Of a stretch of 64,000 bases of DNA, positions 53,352 to 60,634 are shown piece by piece; the stretch's first letter is position 1, and each line of letters opens with the position of its first letter. A program made the translations under genes and the position numbers. A model generated the notes under the pieces. The model was not told the DNA's origin and made no database searches. It saw only the letters and a program-made list of their open reading frames with translations. Where the stretch lies: NCBI GenBank assembly GCA_947624745.1, contig CANQLR010000001.1:1-64000 (forward strand). The letters run 5' to 3'. This DNA is from an uncultured Clostridia bacterium. GTDB lineage: Bacteria > Bacillota > Clostridia > Oscillospirales > Ruminococcaceae.

Positions 53352-53504
53352 GGGCGAAGCCCTAAGCACGCTGCCGCGTGCTTCCCGCCGTAGCAGAATT
53401 TCCAAGGCTTTGCAAAATGTCGAATTTCCTGCCTTTTAAATAGACCGTTCTAACCTCTCCGACGGCGGACAAAGCCCATTTCATGGGCTTTGGGGCTTCG
53501 CCCC
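53352..53504. repeat. Triple-hairpin element, class II, copy c
   Basis: Ends GGGC/GAA/GCCC (53352-53362) and GGGGC/TTC/GCCCC (53492-53504). Arms: 53364-53383 (stem AAGCACGC, loop TGCC), long arm CCGCCGT (53385-53391) with ACGGCGG (53462-53468), and 53471-53491 (stem AAAGCCCAT, loop TTC). Middle-arm interior carries GGCTTTGCAAAATGTCGAAT (53406-53425) and CTGCCTTTTAAA, the latter shared with copy a. Confidence 0.9.
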
Positions 53505-53612
53505 GGTCAGTGCCTCTCCCAAAGTTTCGCAAAATCGCTCGCCTTGTGCCCCTACTTACATGTGCAAGCCCGCACTTTTCTGCGTTAGAGGTACAAAGTG
53601 CAGACTCAGCGT

Positions 53613-53708
53613 GGCGAAGCCCCGGGCGCCCACTCCGTGGGTGCCAAAGGCCGCGCTTCGCGCGGCCTTTACGGCGGCAGCTCCGCTGCCGCCTCGGGGC
53701 TTCGCCCC
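53613..53708. repeat. Triple-hairpin element, class I, copy 7
   Basis: Ends GGC/GAA/GCCCC (53613-53624) and GGGGC/TTC/GCCCC (53696-53708). Arms: 53625-53645 (stem GGCGCCCAC with one T-G pair, loop TCC), 53646-53670 (stem AAAGGCCGCGC, loop TTC), 53673-53693 (stem GGCGGCAGC, loop TCC). The first stem equals that of copy 6 but the loop there is GGA, its complement. Confidence 0.92.
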
Positions 53709-53758
53709 ACCCTTGCACACGCCCCCTCCTTTCTCCTTGCACTCACCCTGCTGCAGCG

Positions 53759-53957
53759 TTTGCCTCGCTCATCGCTCGCCAAATTCGGATTGCACCCCCA
53801 CCCTTGTGCGCCACCGTTTACTTCTGCTGTAGCCCCGGCTTTTCTTTGCCTCTCTCCCCGCTCGGCAAATTAGGATCGTATCCCCACCCCTGAGCCCAAC
53901 CGTTTATTTCTGATGTAACCCTGCCTTCTCTTTGCCTCGCTCATCGCTCGGCAAATA
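53759..53957. repeat. Tandem repeat with 86-bp period
   Basis: Units start at 53759, 53845 and 53931 with TTTGCCTCGCTCATCGCTCG or a close variant; later landmarks CCCCCACC, CCGTTTACTTCTG and TGTAGCCC recur at the same offset. Two units are complete, the third stops after 27 bp at the next hairpin. 86 is not a multiple of 3 and no gene is encoded. Confidence 0.82.
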
Positions 53958-54123
53958 GGGGACCCCCGGCGAGGGTCCCCTACGCGAAAACAGTCCACCG
54001 GACTGTTTGGCCTACCCTCCTGCGATATTTTGGAAAAGGGGATTTCGCGCTCTGCGGAGCGCGACGAGGGCTTCTCGCCCTCGACCTCGCGGCCTTTTGA
54101 GGAAAGGCCGGCGAAACCTTTTT
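53956..54123. repeat. Hairpin cluster and a divergent three-arm element (class III)
   Basis: Two hairpins come first: 53956-53982 (stem TAGGGGACCC) and 53988-54008 (stem AAACAGTCC, loop ACC). Then AAAAGGGGATTTCGC pairs with GCGAAACCTTTTT (54035-54123) around three arms: 54046-54063 (stem CGCGCTC, loop TGCG), 54065-54083 (stem CGAGGGC, loop TTCTC) and 54091-54109 (stem GGCCTTT, loop TGAGG). Same three-arm plan as classes I and II but different sequence and larger loops. Confidence 0.72.
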
Positions 54124-54193
54124 AGTTTGTCTCCCCGCAACGCTCGCTGTTGCCCGCCTCTGACCTCTGCCTGTCTGACTTCTGTCTTCCGGC

Positions 54194-54222
54194 TTGACTT
54201 TTCCCCTCAATCGTGCTAAAAT
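54194..54222 (+). promoter_or_regulatory. Promoter of the nucleotidyltransferase gene
   Basis: TTGACT (54194-54199), 17-bp spacer, TAAAAT (54217-54222), then AAGGAG and ATG 54255. The 54124-54193 stretch holds TCTGAC-type heptads. Confidence 0.8.
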
Positions 54223-54254
54223 ATCTTCAATAACTTCCGAAAGGAGCGCTAATT

Positions 54255-55127
54255 ATGAGATCCACACTTTTAATTCTTGCCGCGGGGCTGGGCTCGCGGT
54301 TCGGCGGAGACAAGCAGATCTCCCACGTCGGGCCGAACGGTGAATTTCTGATGGAATATTCCATTCACGACGCCCTCAAGGCCGGCTTCGACAAGGTCGT
54401 CTTCGTCCTTAAGGAGGAGATGGTCGACACCGTCAGGCGCGAGGTCGGCGACAAAATAAACGGCCGCGCAGAGGTCTGCTACGCCGTTCAGGACTTCTCG
54501 AAGGTCCCCGCGTGGTACAACGTCCCGCCCGAGCGGACAAAGCCCTTCGGCACCACCCACGCCGTTTTATGCGCGAAGGAGTTTCTCACCGAGCCGTTCG
54601 TGACCGTCAACGCCGACGACTACTACGGCGCCGAGTGCTTTAAGCTCATGCGCGAGATGCTCCCGAAGCTCGACCGCATGACCGGCGCGATGGTCCCCTA
54701 TATCCTCAAAAACACCGTTTCCGAAAACGGCGGAGTCACCCGCGGCGTCTGCAAGATCCGTGACGGCGAGCTCTTAAGCGTCAACGAGACCGGCGGCATT
54801 ATCCCCCGCGACGGAAAGATCGTGAGCGACCAGGGTGAGGTCGACCCCGAGGCTGAAGTCTCGATGAACTTCTGGGGATTCTCTCACGAGACCCTGCCCG
54901 CCATGGAGACCTATTTCGAGGATTTCCTGAAGGTCAACCAGAATATCAAGGGCGAGTGCCTGCTGCCCTCTATGGTAAACGACATGCTCCGCGAGGGGTA
55001 CAAGGTTTTGGCGAAGCCCTCGCCCGACCGGTGGTTCGGCATCACCTATAAGGAGGATAAGCCGGACACCGAGAAGGAGCTCCTGTCGCTTCACAAAAAG
55101 GGAATGTATCCCGAAAAGGTGCTGTAA
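54255..55127 (+). CDS. Sugar-phosphate nucleotidyltransferase-like protein
   Basis: 290 aa. N-terminal LILAAGLGSRFGGDKQISHV is the nucleotide-binding loop of NTP_transferase enzymes, PFVTVNADDYYG holds the metal Asp, and a late MNFWGFSHETLPAMETYFED segment is typical of this subgroup. It should activate a sugar phosphate with an NTP for a surface polymer, in keeping with the capsule genes that follow in the opposite direction. Sugar and nucleotide are not readable. Confidence 0.88.
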   Translation: MRSTLLILAAGLGSRFGGDKQISHVGPNGEFLMEYSIHDALKAGFDKVVFVLKEEMVDTVRREVGDKINGRAEVCYAVQDFSKVPAWYNVPPERTKPFGTTHAVLCAKEFLTEPFVTVNADDYYGAECFKLMREMLPKLDRMTGAMVPYILKNTVSENGGVTRGVCKIRDGELLSVNETGGIIPRDGKIVSDQGEVDPEAEVSMNFWGFSHETLPAMETYFEDFLKVNQNIKGECLLPSMVNDMLREGYKVLAKPSPDRWFGITYKEDKPDTEKELLSLHKKGMYPEKVL

Positions 55128-55150
55128 ATCGGCAAACAGGCATAAAAATA

Positions 55151-55178
55151 CCCCCGGTCATTGATCGGGGGTTAATTT
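55151..55178. terminator. Bidirectional terminator between converging genes
   Basis: CCCCCG and CGGGGG (55151-55171) with GTC/GAT wobble pairing inside; AAAAATA on the left and TTAATTTTT on the right. Ends both the nucleotidyltransferase and LCP transcripts. Confidence 0.85.
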
Positions 55179-56483
55179 TTACTGCGCCTTTTTGTAGTAG
55201 AGGTCGACCACAAGGTCCATGACCTCGTTTGTGCCGATGTAGCGCGCCTTGGTGCCGTTCTTGTCGGGTCCCCACTCGCCGTCGAGGCGGTAGAAGCCCT
55301 TGAAGTCATAGTCGTAAAGCGCGGTTATCCACTTTGTGACGTCTGCGCGGCCCATGTCGGTGCGGAGGGTCGACATCGTGTTGTCGTACACGTCGACCAG
55401 CTCTCTTGCCGAGAGGGTCTTGCACTTTTCGATGAACGCGTTGCAGAAGGCCATCTGACGGGACATTCTGTACTCGTTGGTGTTGCCGTCGTGCATCGCC
55501 ATTCTCGCGCGGACGAAGGTCTCGGCGTGCTTGCCCTTAAGGGTCACCGTCGTACCCTTGACGAGGGTGCTGTCGACCCCGGTGAAGTCGTCCTCGATAA
55601 GGACCGGCACTCCTCCGACGGCGTCGGCAAGCTTCGTGATGATGGTCGTGGGCGCGGCAATGTAGCCCAAAAACGGCAGCGTTTCGGCGAAGATGAAGTC
55701 GAGAGACTGCATCGCGAGCCGTCCGCTCACCCTCGAACCGTCGCCGTAGGCGTAGCTTAAGCAGATCTGCTCCTCGACAAAGCCGTAGCTCTCGCCCGAC
55801 TTGGAGAAGTTCTCGACCATCGAGCAAAGGTCGCGGTTGACGGTTATGAACCAGTATTCCTTCTTGGCGAGGTCCATCGAAAGGACCATCATGACATCGC
55901 ACTGACCGCCGGTGCGGTAGTCGGTGTGGGTGCCGAGGGACGTCTTGTCGATGCCGAGAAGCACTATGTTCTTGATGTTGTTGTTGTATCCGGTCGCCGA
56001 GTAGTTGCCCTTGACCTCTTCAAGGATCTCCTTGACCTCCTCGATGTCATAGCTTAACGTCTCGGGGGGAGCGCCGGTGTCCTCCTTCATCGTGACCGCT
56101 TCGGGGTCGACGAATACGGGATCCGGCTCGGTCTCGGGAACGGGCTCGGGCTCGGACGGCTCGGTAGCCTCGGGCGCGGGGGTCTCGGAACCCTCCGGCA
56201 AAGGCTCTGTCGAAGCGGGAGCGGTCTCGGGCGCTTGATCGGGAGTAGTCTCCTCGGGGAGCGTCTCCGGCTCGGTCGCTTCGGTATCTTCGGTGAGCGC
56301 AGGCTCGTCCGTTACGACGGGCGCGGTGGTATATTTCGGCGTGTCGTCGCGGTCGTTGGCGTTTTTCTTCGGCGAACGGTCGACGAGGGCAGAGATCACC
56401 AGCACGCCGACGAGCACCGCCGCCAAAACCGCCGCGACCACCAAAATATCGCGCTTACGGAACATCTGTGGAGTTTTGGACAT
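55179..56483 (-). CDS. LytR-CpsA-Psr family wall-polymer ligase
   Basis: 434 aa. One N-terminal membrane segment (~12-34), a long Pro/Glu/Thr-rich stalk (to ~residue 130, many TEPE and PETE units), then the LCP domain with NIVLLGIDK, YRTGGQCDVMMVLSMDL, FITVNRDL and the lipid-pocket arginines in FVRARMAMHD. LCP enzymes attach polymers from lipid carriers to peptidoglycan. It follows CpsD, so capsule attachment is likely. Confidence 0.93.
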   Translation of the reverse strand: MSKTPQMFRKRDILVVAAVLAAVLVGVLVISALVDRSPKKNANDRDDTPKYTTAPVVTDEPALTEDTEATEPETLPEETTPDQAPETAPASTEPLPEGSETPAPEATEPSEPEPVPETEPDPVFVDPEAVTMKEDTGAPPETLSYDIEEVKEILEEVKGNYSATGYNNNIKNIVLLGIDKTSLGTHTDYRTGGQCDVMMVLSMDLAKKEYWFITVNRDLCSMVENFSKSGESYGFVEEQICLSYAYGDGSRVSGRLAMQSLDFIFAETLPFLGYIAAPTTIITKLADAVGGVPVLIEDDFTGVDSTLVKGTTVTLKGKHAETFVRARMAMHDGNTNEYRMSRQMAFCNAFIEKCKTLSARELVDVYDNTMSTLRTDMGRADVTKWITALYDYDFKGFYRLDGEWGPDKNGTKARYIGTNEVMDLVVDLYYKKAQ

Positions 56484-56505
56484 TCAAAACACCTGCCTTA
56501 TGCGC

Positions 56506-57216
56506 TTAGTAGCGGTATTCCGAGTTGTACTTGTAGTACTTGGAATATTTGTACTTTCCGCCGTAGCGGGAGCTCTCGCTGCCGACCTTGTTCAGTACGC
56601 ACCCTAAAACGTTCGCGCCGACGCGAAGGAGCTGGTTCTTGGCCTCGTTGACCTGGCGGTAGTCGACCTCGTTTGCCGAAACGACGATTATCGCGCCGTT
56701 GCAGTTTTTGGAGATGATGGCGGCGTCGATGACCCGTCCGAGAGGCGGGGTATCAATGATGATGAAGTCGAACGCCTTCTTGAGCACGTCGAGCATGGCG
56801 GTGAAGATCTTCCCCGAGAAGAGCGGGGTGGGGTTCAGAACATAGTTTCCGACCGGGAGGACGTAGGCGTTGGGTATATTTGTCTTATACACGGCGTCGT
56901 TGATCTCGCCCTTGCCGGAGAGCACGTCCGCGAGACCGACAAGAGCAAGTCCGTCGTCCGAGGTCGCGCCGTATCTCGCCGCGAATACCGATTTACGGAG
57001 GTCCGCGTCGATAAGAAGGGTCTTCATGCCGGCGTTGGCGTAGTTTCTCATCATCTCGAAGGAGATGAGCGACTTACCGGCGTTTTCGTCGACCGAGGTG
57101 ATCGCGATGAGCTTTACGCCCTCGCCCGAGTAGGAGACGTTCGTCCTTAAAACGTTCATCGCCTCGCTCATTTCATAGCTGGGGTCCTTGATATCCTTAA
57201 TGGTTATGCTTCTCAT
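56506..57216 (-). CDS. cpsD: CpsD/CapB-type tyrosine kinase
   Basis: 236 aa. P-loop SVDENAGKSLISFEMM, Walker A-prime TLLIDADLRKSVF and Walker B FDFIIIDTPPLG define a bacterial tyrosine (BY) kinase. The C terminus is a tyrosine cluster (KYKYSKYYKYNSEYRY) that would be autophosphorylated. It needs the membrane activator CpsC encoded directly upstream; the two genes overlap by 4 bp. Confidence 0.95.
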   Translation of the reverse strand: MRSITIKDIKDPSYEMSEAMNVLRTNVSYSGEGVKLIAITSVDENAGKSLISFEMMRNYANAGMKTLLIDADLRKSVFAARYGATSDDGLALVGLADVLSGKGEINDAVYKTNIPNAYVLPVGNYVLNPTPLFSGKIFTAMLDVLKKAFDFIIIDTPPLGRVIDAAIISKNCNGAIIVVSANEVDYRQVNEAKNQLLRVGANVLGCVLNKVGSESSRYGGKYKYSKYYKYNSEYRY

Positions 57217-58067
57217 TTGCGCTCACCTCCGTCGGATTTCTTCGCGTTTTTGGCCTTTACCTCCGAAGCGGACTTGGAGCCGTAGCCATAGCCGTAGCCG
57301 TAACCGTAGCCGTAGCCCTTGCGCTTCTTGCCGCCCTCGTAGTAGACCTTGGTAAGGGTAACCATGCCGCAGCGCTGCTCGATATCCTCGGCGGTCTTGA
57401 CGGTGGTATCCATGACGGCGATGAAGATTATTACGCCCGCCGCGAGGACAGCGCCCAGAACAAAGGCGATGACAACGGTCTTCGTGAGGCTCGGGAAGCT
57501 CGGCTTCTCGGCGGCGATGGCGGTATCGTAGATGTTCGGCACCGAAACGTCCATGATTATGGACAGCTGATCGACGGCGTAGGTCGCGAGGTTATTTGCG
57601 ATATCTCTCGCGAGGACGGGGTCGGGGTCGGTGACGGTGATCTTTATGATGTGGGTGTCGGTCGGGTTCACGACCTCGACGTTCTCGTAGAGCTCCTCAT
57701 AACGGTACTCGAGCTGCATCGACTCAATCATGTGCTCCAAGATAGAGCGGGACTTGATGATGTCGACATAGTCGGGCGCGATGGATTTCGAGACGTTCAA
57801 AAGGCTCGACATATCGCCGATGAGGGAGCTGTCGGTCGAGACCAGATAAATTGAGGTCGTCGACTCGTAGAGCGGAGTGAGAAAGAACTGGCAGACGATA
57901 CCCGCGATAAGAGCGAACAGAAGCGCTGACGCGGCTATAACCAGGATATGTCTGCGGAGTGCGTTAAAGAGCAGAAGAAGGTCTATTTCCTGGGTCTCCT
58001 CCTGGGCTCCCGCCGCGACGGTGTTCTTCATTAAAACGCCGTCCTGCTGGTTAAGATTTTCGTTCAT
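57213..58067 (-). CDS. cpsC: Wzz/CpsC chain-length and kinase-activator protein
   Basis: 284 aa from ATG 58067 (GAGGT before it; the frame opens 12 codons earlier). Two membrane segments (~40-62 and ~195-220) surround the Wzz domain (YESTTSIYLVSTDSSL). The cytoplasmic tail should activate CpsD, but it carries an unusual run of Gly-Tyr pairs (GYGYGYGYGYG near residue 255) encoded by a six-base microsatellite (57283-57322), then a Lys-rich end. Confidence 0.93.
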   Translation of the reverse strand: MNENLNQQDGVLMKNTVAAGAQEETQEIDLLLLFNALRRHILVIAASALLFALIAGIVCQFFLTPLYESTTSIYLVSTDSSLIGDMSSLLNVSKSIAPDYVDIIKSRSILEHMIESMQLEYRYEELYENVEVVNPTDTHIIKITVTDPDPVLARDIANNLATYAVDQLSIIMDVSVPNIYDTAIAAEKPSFPSLTKTVVIAFVLGAVLAAGVIIFIAVMDTTVKTAEDIEQRCGMVTLTKVYYEGGKKRKGYGYGYGYGYGYGSKSASEVKAKNAKKSDGGERK

Positions 58068-58151
58068 AAATACCTCAAAATTAGCACTTATTGAAATCAG
58101 CAAACCATAGGCTTGCTGATTTCATTGGTTTGTTTTGTTTTAGTTCAGTTA

Positions 58152-58829
58152 TTATCTCTTCTTGGAGACAACGGCAGCAGCCGCAGCAACGAGCATCGGA
58201 ACGACCGCAAGGGCGATACCGGTGGTCGGGTTGTTGTCCTCGGCAGGAGCGGGAGCAGCAGTCTCGGTCTCGTCGGCAGGAGCGTCTACTTCCTCGCCCT
58301 CGGTCTCGTTGGAGCCGCCCTCGGCAGGAGTATTGACGGTAGCGGAATCCCAGCTGGAGACGATGGCTACATAGTGGTAGGAGTTAAGAACGCCGGCAGG
58401 AGCGGAGATGATAGCGCGGTTGCCGTTGACGGTGAGGGTGACATCCGGGAGGACTTCCCACTCGTCGCGAACGATAACGATGCTGTCAGCAGTCGCACCG
58501 GGAGCGTATACGTCGATGTTGACGATCTCGTCAGCGCTGACGGCGGAGGTGATATTGATGTAGTACATAGCAATAACACCGGCGGACTTTACTTCGTCAT
58601 AAACGGCACCGGAAGAAACGGCGTCGACGGAAGCGGTCAGCGGAGCACCGGAAGCGGTCTTAGCGGAGTGAGTGTAAGCCGAGTTGAGGCTTCCGCCGGA
58701 AGCGGAAGGTGCACCTGCACCGGGGTTGATAGTCGGAGACTTAGGAACCGACGGGCTCGAAGCGAACGCAGTCACGCTAAGAGAAAGGACCAGGCAAACT
58801 GCCAGAACGACTGAAAGAATTTTCTTCAT
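58152..58829 (-). CDS. Secreted surface protein with NPTTG sortase-type anchor
   Basis: 225 aa. Signal peptide (ending SVTAFASS), a ~130-residue beta-rich domain (GVIAMYYINITSAVSADEIV, then TLTVNGNRAIISAPAG), an acidic Pro/Glu-rich linker and a C-terminal NPTTG, hydrophobic span and KKR tail, the plan of sortase substrates. The recognised motif differs from LPXTG. It sits between cpsC and cpsB with its own promoter at 58945-58974, so it may be a structural surface protein made with the capsule. Confidence 0.85.
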   Translation of the reverse strand: MKKILSVVLAVCLVLSLSVTAFASSPSVPKSPTINPGAGAPSASGGSLNSAYTHSAKTASGAPLTASVDAVSSGAVYDEVKSAGVIAMYYINITSAVSADEIVNIDVYAPGATADSIVIVRDEWEVLPDVTLTVNGNRAIISAPAGVLNSYHYVAIVSSWDSATVNTPAEGGSNETEGEEVDAPADETETAAPAPAEDNNPTTGIALAVVPMLVAAAAAVVSKKR

Positions 58830-58944
58830 GAGTAATTCCCCACTTTCATTTACGTTTTTGAAATTCTTCGGAACATTTTACGGCGTTCCGTACCGTTAAT
58901 TCATTTCGCACGGCCAAACCATGCCCCGAAGTGAATCCACGCTT

Positions 58945-58974
58945 ATAATACACCAAACCCCCTGCGATTGTCAA
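58945..58974 (-). promoter_or_regulatory. Promoter of the surface protein and capsule genes
   Basis: Minus strand TTGACA (58969-58974), 18-bp spacer, TATTAT (58945-58950), with a ~115-nt leader to ATG 58829. Nothing else is seen in 58830-59031. Confidence 0.75.
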
Positions 58975-59031
58975 GCCTTTGAAGCAAATTTTCGCGAAAT
59001 TCGTCATACTTGCCAAAATATAAGCGGCATT

Positions 59032-59787
59032 TTAAGGTGAAATGTTCAAAATGCCCATCGGCCTGTGTATGAATAGGGCGTGGGCCGCGTGCTCGCCGAA
59101 ATGCTCGCATACATAGGCGTAGCACTCGGAGATCGGCGGGTCGCCGCGGGTGCGGTTGTGGCGGTCGTCCGAGATGACGTCGATCGCGCCCTGCTCGACG
59201 AGGCGGGAGATCAGCTTTCTGCGGCTCGACTCGAACGCGGCGGTGTTTATCTGGAGCTTTACGCCGAGGCTTTTGAGCTCGTAGATGTCGTCGATATCGT
59301 CAAGCTTGTCGTATCTTTCGATATGCGCGAAGAGAGGCGTGTAGCCCTGGCCTATCAGGCCGACGGTATAGCGGCGCATCTCGTCGTAGCTCGTCGACGG
59401 GTGAAACTCGGTCAAAACCGTCCGAGAATCGCCCAGAGGCTTGCAGGAGCCGTCGCGAAGGCGGTCCAAGGTGTCGGGGCGCATGAAGACCTCGTTTCCC
59501 AAAAACAGTCGCATATCGGCGTAATTCGTCGCCACGTAGCTCTTTGCAAGCTCAAAGGCGCTGCGTATGCCTTCGGGGTCGGGCTCGAAAAGCGCGGGGT
59601 TATAGTGCGGCGTGAAGCAAAGATAGCGCACGCCGAAGGAGTATTCGGTCTTGATGAGCTCGTACATCTGCTCCTCGGTCTTGGCGCCGTCGTCGACGCC
59701 GAAAAGGATGTGGCAGTGCAGGTTGCACAGCCCCGCGGGGACTTCGGGCGGCTCGGCAGACGCGTTTTTCCTTTTTCCGAACAGCAT
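59032..59787 (-). CDS. cpsB: CpsB/CapC-type PHP tyrosine phosphatase
   Basis: 251 aa. PHP metal ligands: NLHCHILFGVDDGAK at the N terminus, YLCFTPHYNP, FAHIERYDK and ISDDRHNR. It dephosphorylates CpsD and completes the capsule control set. Separate promoter 59826-59854; transcribed toward the surface protein gene. Confidence 0.93.
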   Translation of the reverse strand: MLFGKRKNASAEPPEVPAGLCNLHCHILFGVDDGAKTEEQMYELIKTEYSFGVRYLCFTPHYNPALFEPDPEGIRSAFELAKSYVATNYADMRLFLGNEVFMRPDTLDRLRDGSCKPLGDSRTVLTEFHPSTSYDEMRRYTVGLIGQGYTPLFAHIERYDKLDDIDDIYELKSLGVKLQINTAAFESSRRKLISRLVEQGAIDVISDDRHNRTRGDPPISECYAYVCEHFGEHAAHALFIHRPMGILNISP

Positions 59788-59825
59788 TTTTATTCCCCCT
59801 TTCTATTATGCTTTGGATAATGGAT

Positions 59826-59854
59826 ATAATACCACAAACGGAATAAAAAATCAA
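59826..59854 (-). promoter_or_regulatory. Promoter of cpsB
   Basis: Minus strand TTGATT (59849-59854), 17-bp spacer, TATTAT (59826-59831). Farther out (59866-59935) are degraded CAGAAGTCAGA heptads and a GTCGCC/TGC/GGCGAC triloop hairpin. Confidence 0.72.
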
Positions 59855-59943
59855 GTAGAAAACAAAGGACAGAAGTCAGAAAACAGAATTTCAAGGCGTC
59901 GCCTGCGGCGACGGATCTTAAATTGTGCGGGCTGCATACACTA

Positions 59944-60588
59944 TTATAATATAAAGGAGCATATCTCCCCCGCGCTCCTTGCTATCCCCGCCGCGCCGGC
60001 TTGTTCGAGCTCCTCCCTGCTGCCGTAGCCGTAGGTCACGCCGAGGCAGACAAGGCCGTTTTGCTTGGCCCCGAAAACGTCATAGTCGCGGTCGCCGACC
60101 ATGACCGCCTCTTCGGGATCCCCGACCCCGAGAGCTTCGAGGGTCGCGGCGACGACCTCTGCCTTGGTCATGTCCTCGCCGTCGAGGGGAATGCCCTTTA
60201 TCACCTCGAAAAAGCCGTCGAGGCCGAAATGCTCAAGAATTTTTTTCGAGAAAACCTCAGGCTTCGAGGTCGCGACGGCAAGGCGCTTTCCCGCGCTCCG
60301 AAGGCGCTTAAGGCACTCCTCGACCCCGGGATAGACCGCGTTTTCAAACATTCCCCGCTCGGTGAAATATTCGCGGTAGACGTCGACCGCCTCCCGAGCC
60401 TTATCCTCCGAAAAGCCGGCGTATTTCATGAAGGATTCGATGAGCGGCGGGCCGACAAAGCGGCGAAGCTCGCCGTCGGGAGGGATCTTCAGCCCGTAGC
60501 GGCGGTAGGTGTATTTTACCGAGTTAAGTATTCCCGGCGCGCTCTCGGTGAGCGTTCCGTCGAGATCAAAAAGTACGAATTTATACAT
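59944..60588 (-). CDS. HAD-family phosphatase (phosphoglycolate phosphatase-like)
   Basis: 214 aa from ATG 60588; a GTG at 60603 is the alternative and lies in a heptad repeat. HAD motif I FVLFDLDGTLTES, motif II VATSKPEVFSKKIL and motif III VGDRDYDVFGAKQNG are complete, with a helical cap typed as in Gph/PpaX. Probably dephosphorylates a small sugar phosphate or pyrophosphate. Lies beyond polA on the same strand. Confidence 0.9.
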   Translation of the reverse strand: MYKFVLFDLDGTLTESAPGILNSVKYTYRRYGLKIPPDGELRRFVGPPLIESFMKYAGFSEDKAREAVDVYREYFTERGMFENAVYPGVEECLKRLRSAGKRLAVATSKPEVFSKKILEHFGLDGFFEVIKGIPLDGEDMTKAEVVAATLEALGVGDPEEAVMVGDRDYDVFGAKQNGLVCLGVTYGYGSREELEQAGAAGIARSAGEICSFIL

Positions 60589-60599
60589 AGCCTGCGTCT

Positions 60600-60634
60600 T
60601 CACCTCTGATTTCTGACTTCTGACCTCTGAAATC
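60600..60634. repeat. Heptad repeat of TTCTGAC type
   Basis: CTCTGATTTCTGACTTCTGA followed by CCTCTGAAATC: four 7-base units. Related degenerate strings appear at 54152-54185 and, on the other strand, at 59866-59890, always between genes. Confidence 0.6.

Noticed and set aside
31071-53708. CRISPR array in the repeat loci
   Set aside because: Repeats are unequal in length, palindromic, not regularly spaced, and no cas gene lies near.
6525-53708. Class I elements as tRNA genes
   Set aside because: Three arms within a closing stem recall a cloverleaf, but loops have three bases, there is no 7-base anticodon loop, no TTC-arm consensus and no CCA end.
6525-53708. Class I elements as ordinary Rho-independent terminators
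   Set aside because: No T-run follows on either strand, and copies also occur away from gene ends, as in the divergent gap at 53 kb.
52839-53893. Several open frames of 75-145 codons in the repeat locus at 53 kb
   Set aside because: They translate hairpins and tandem repeats, lack ribosome sites and have no conserved-looking sequence.
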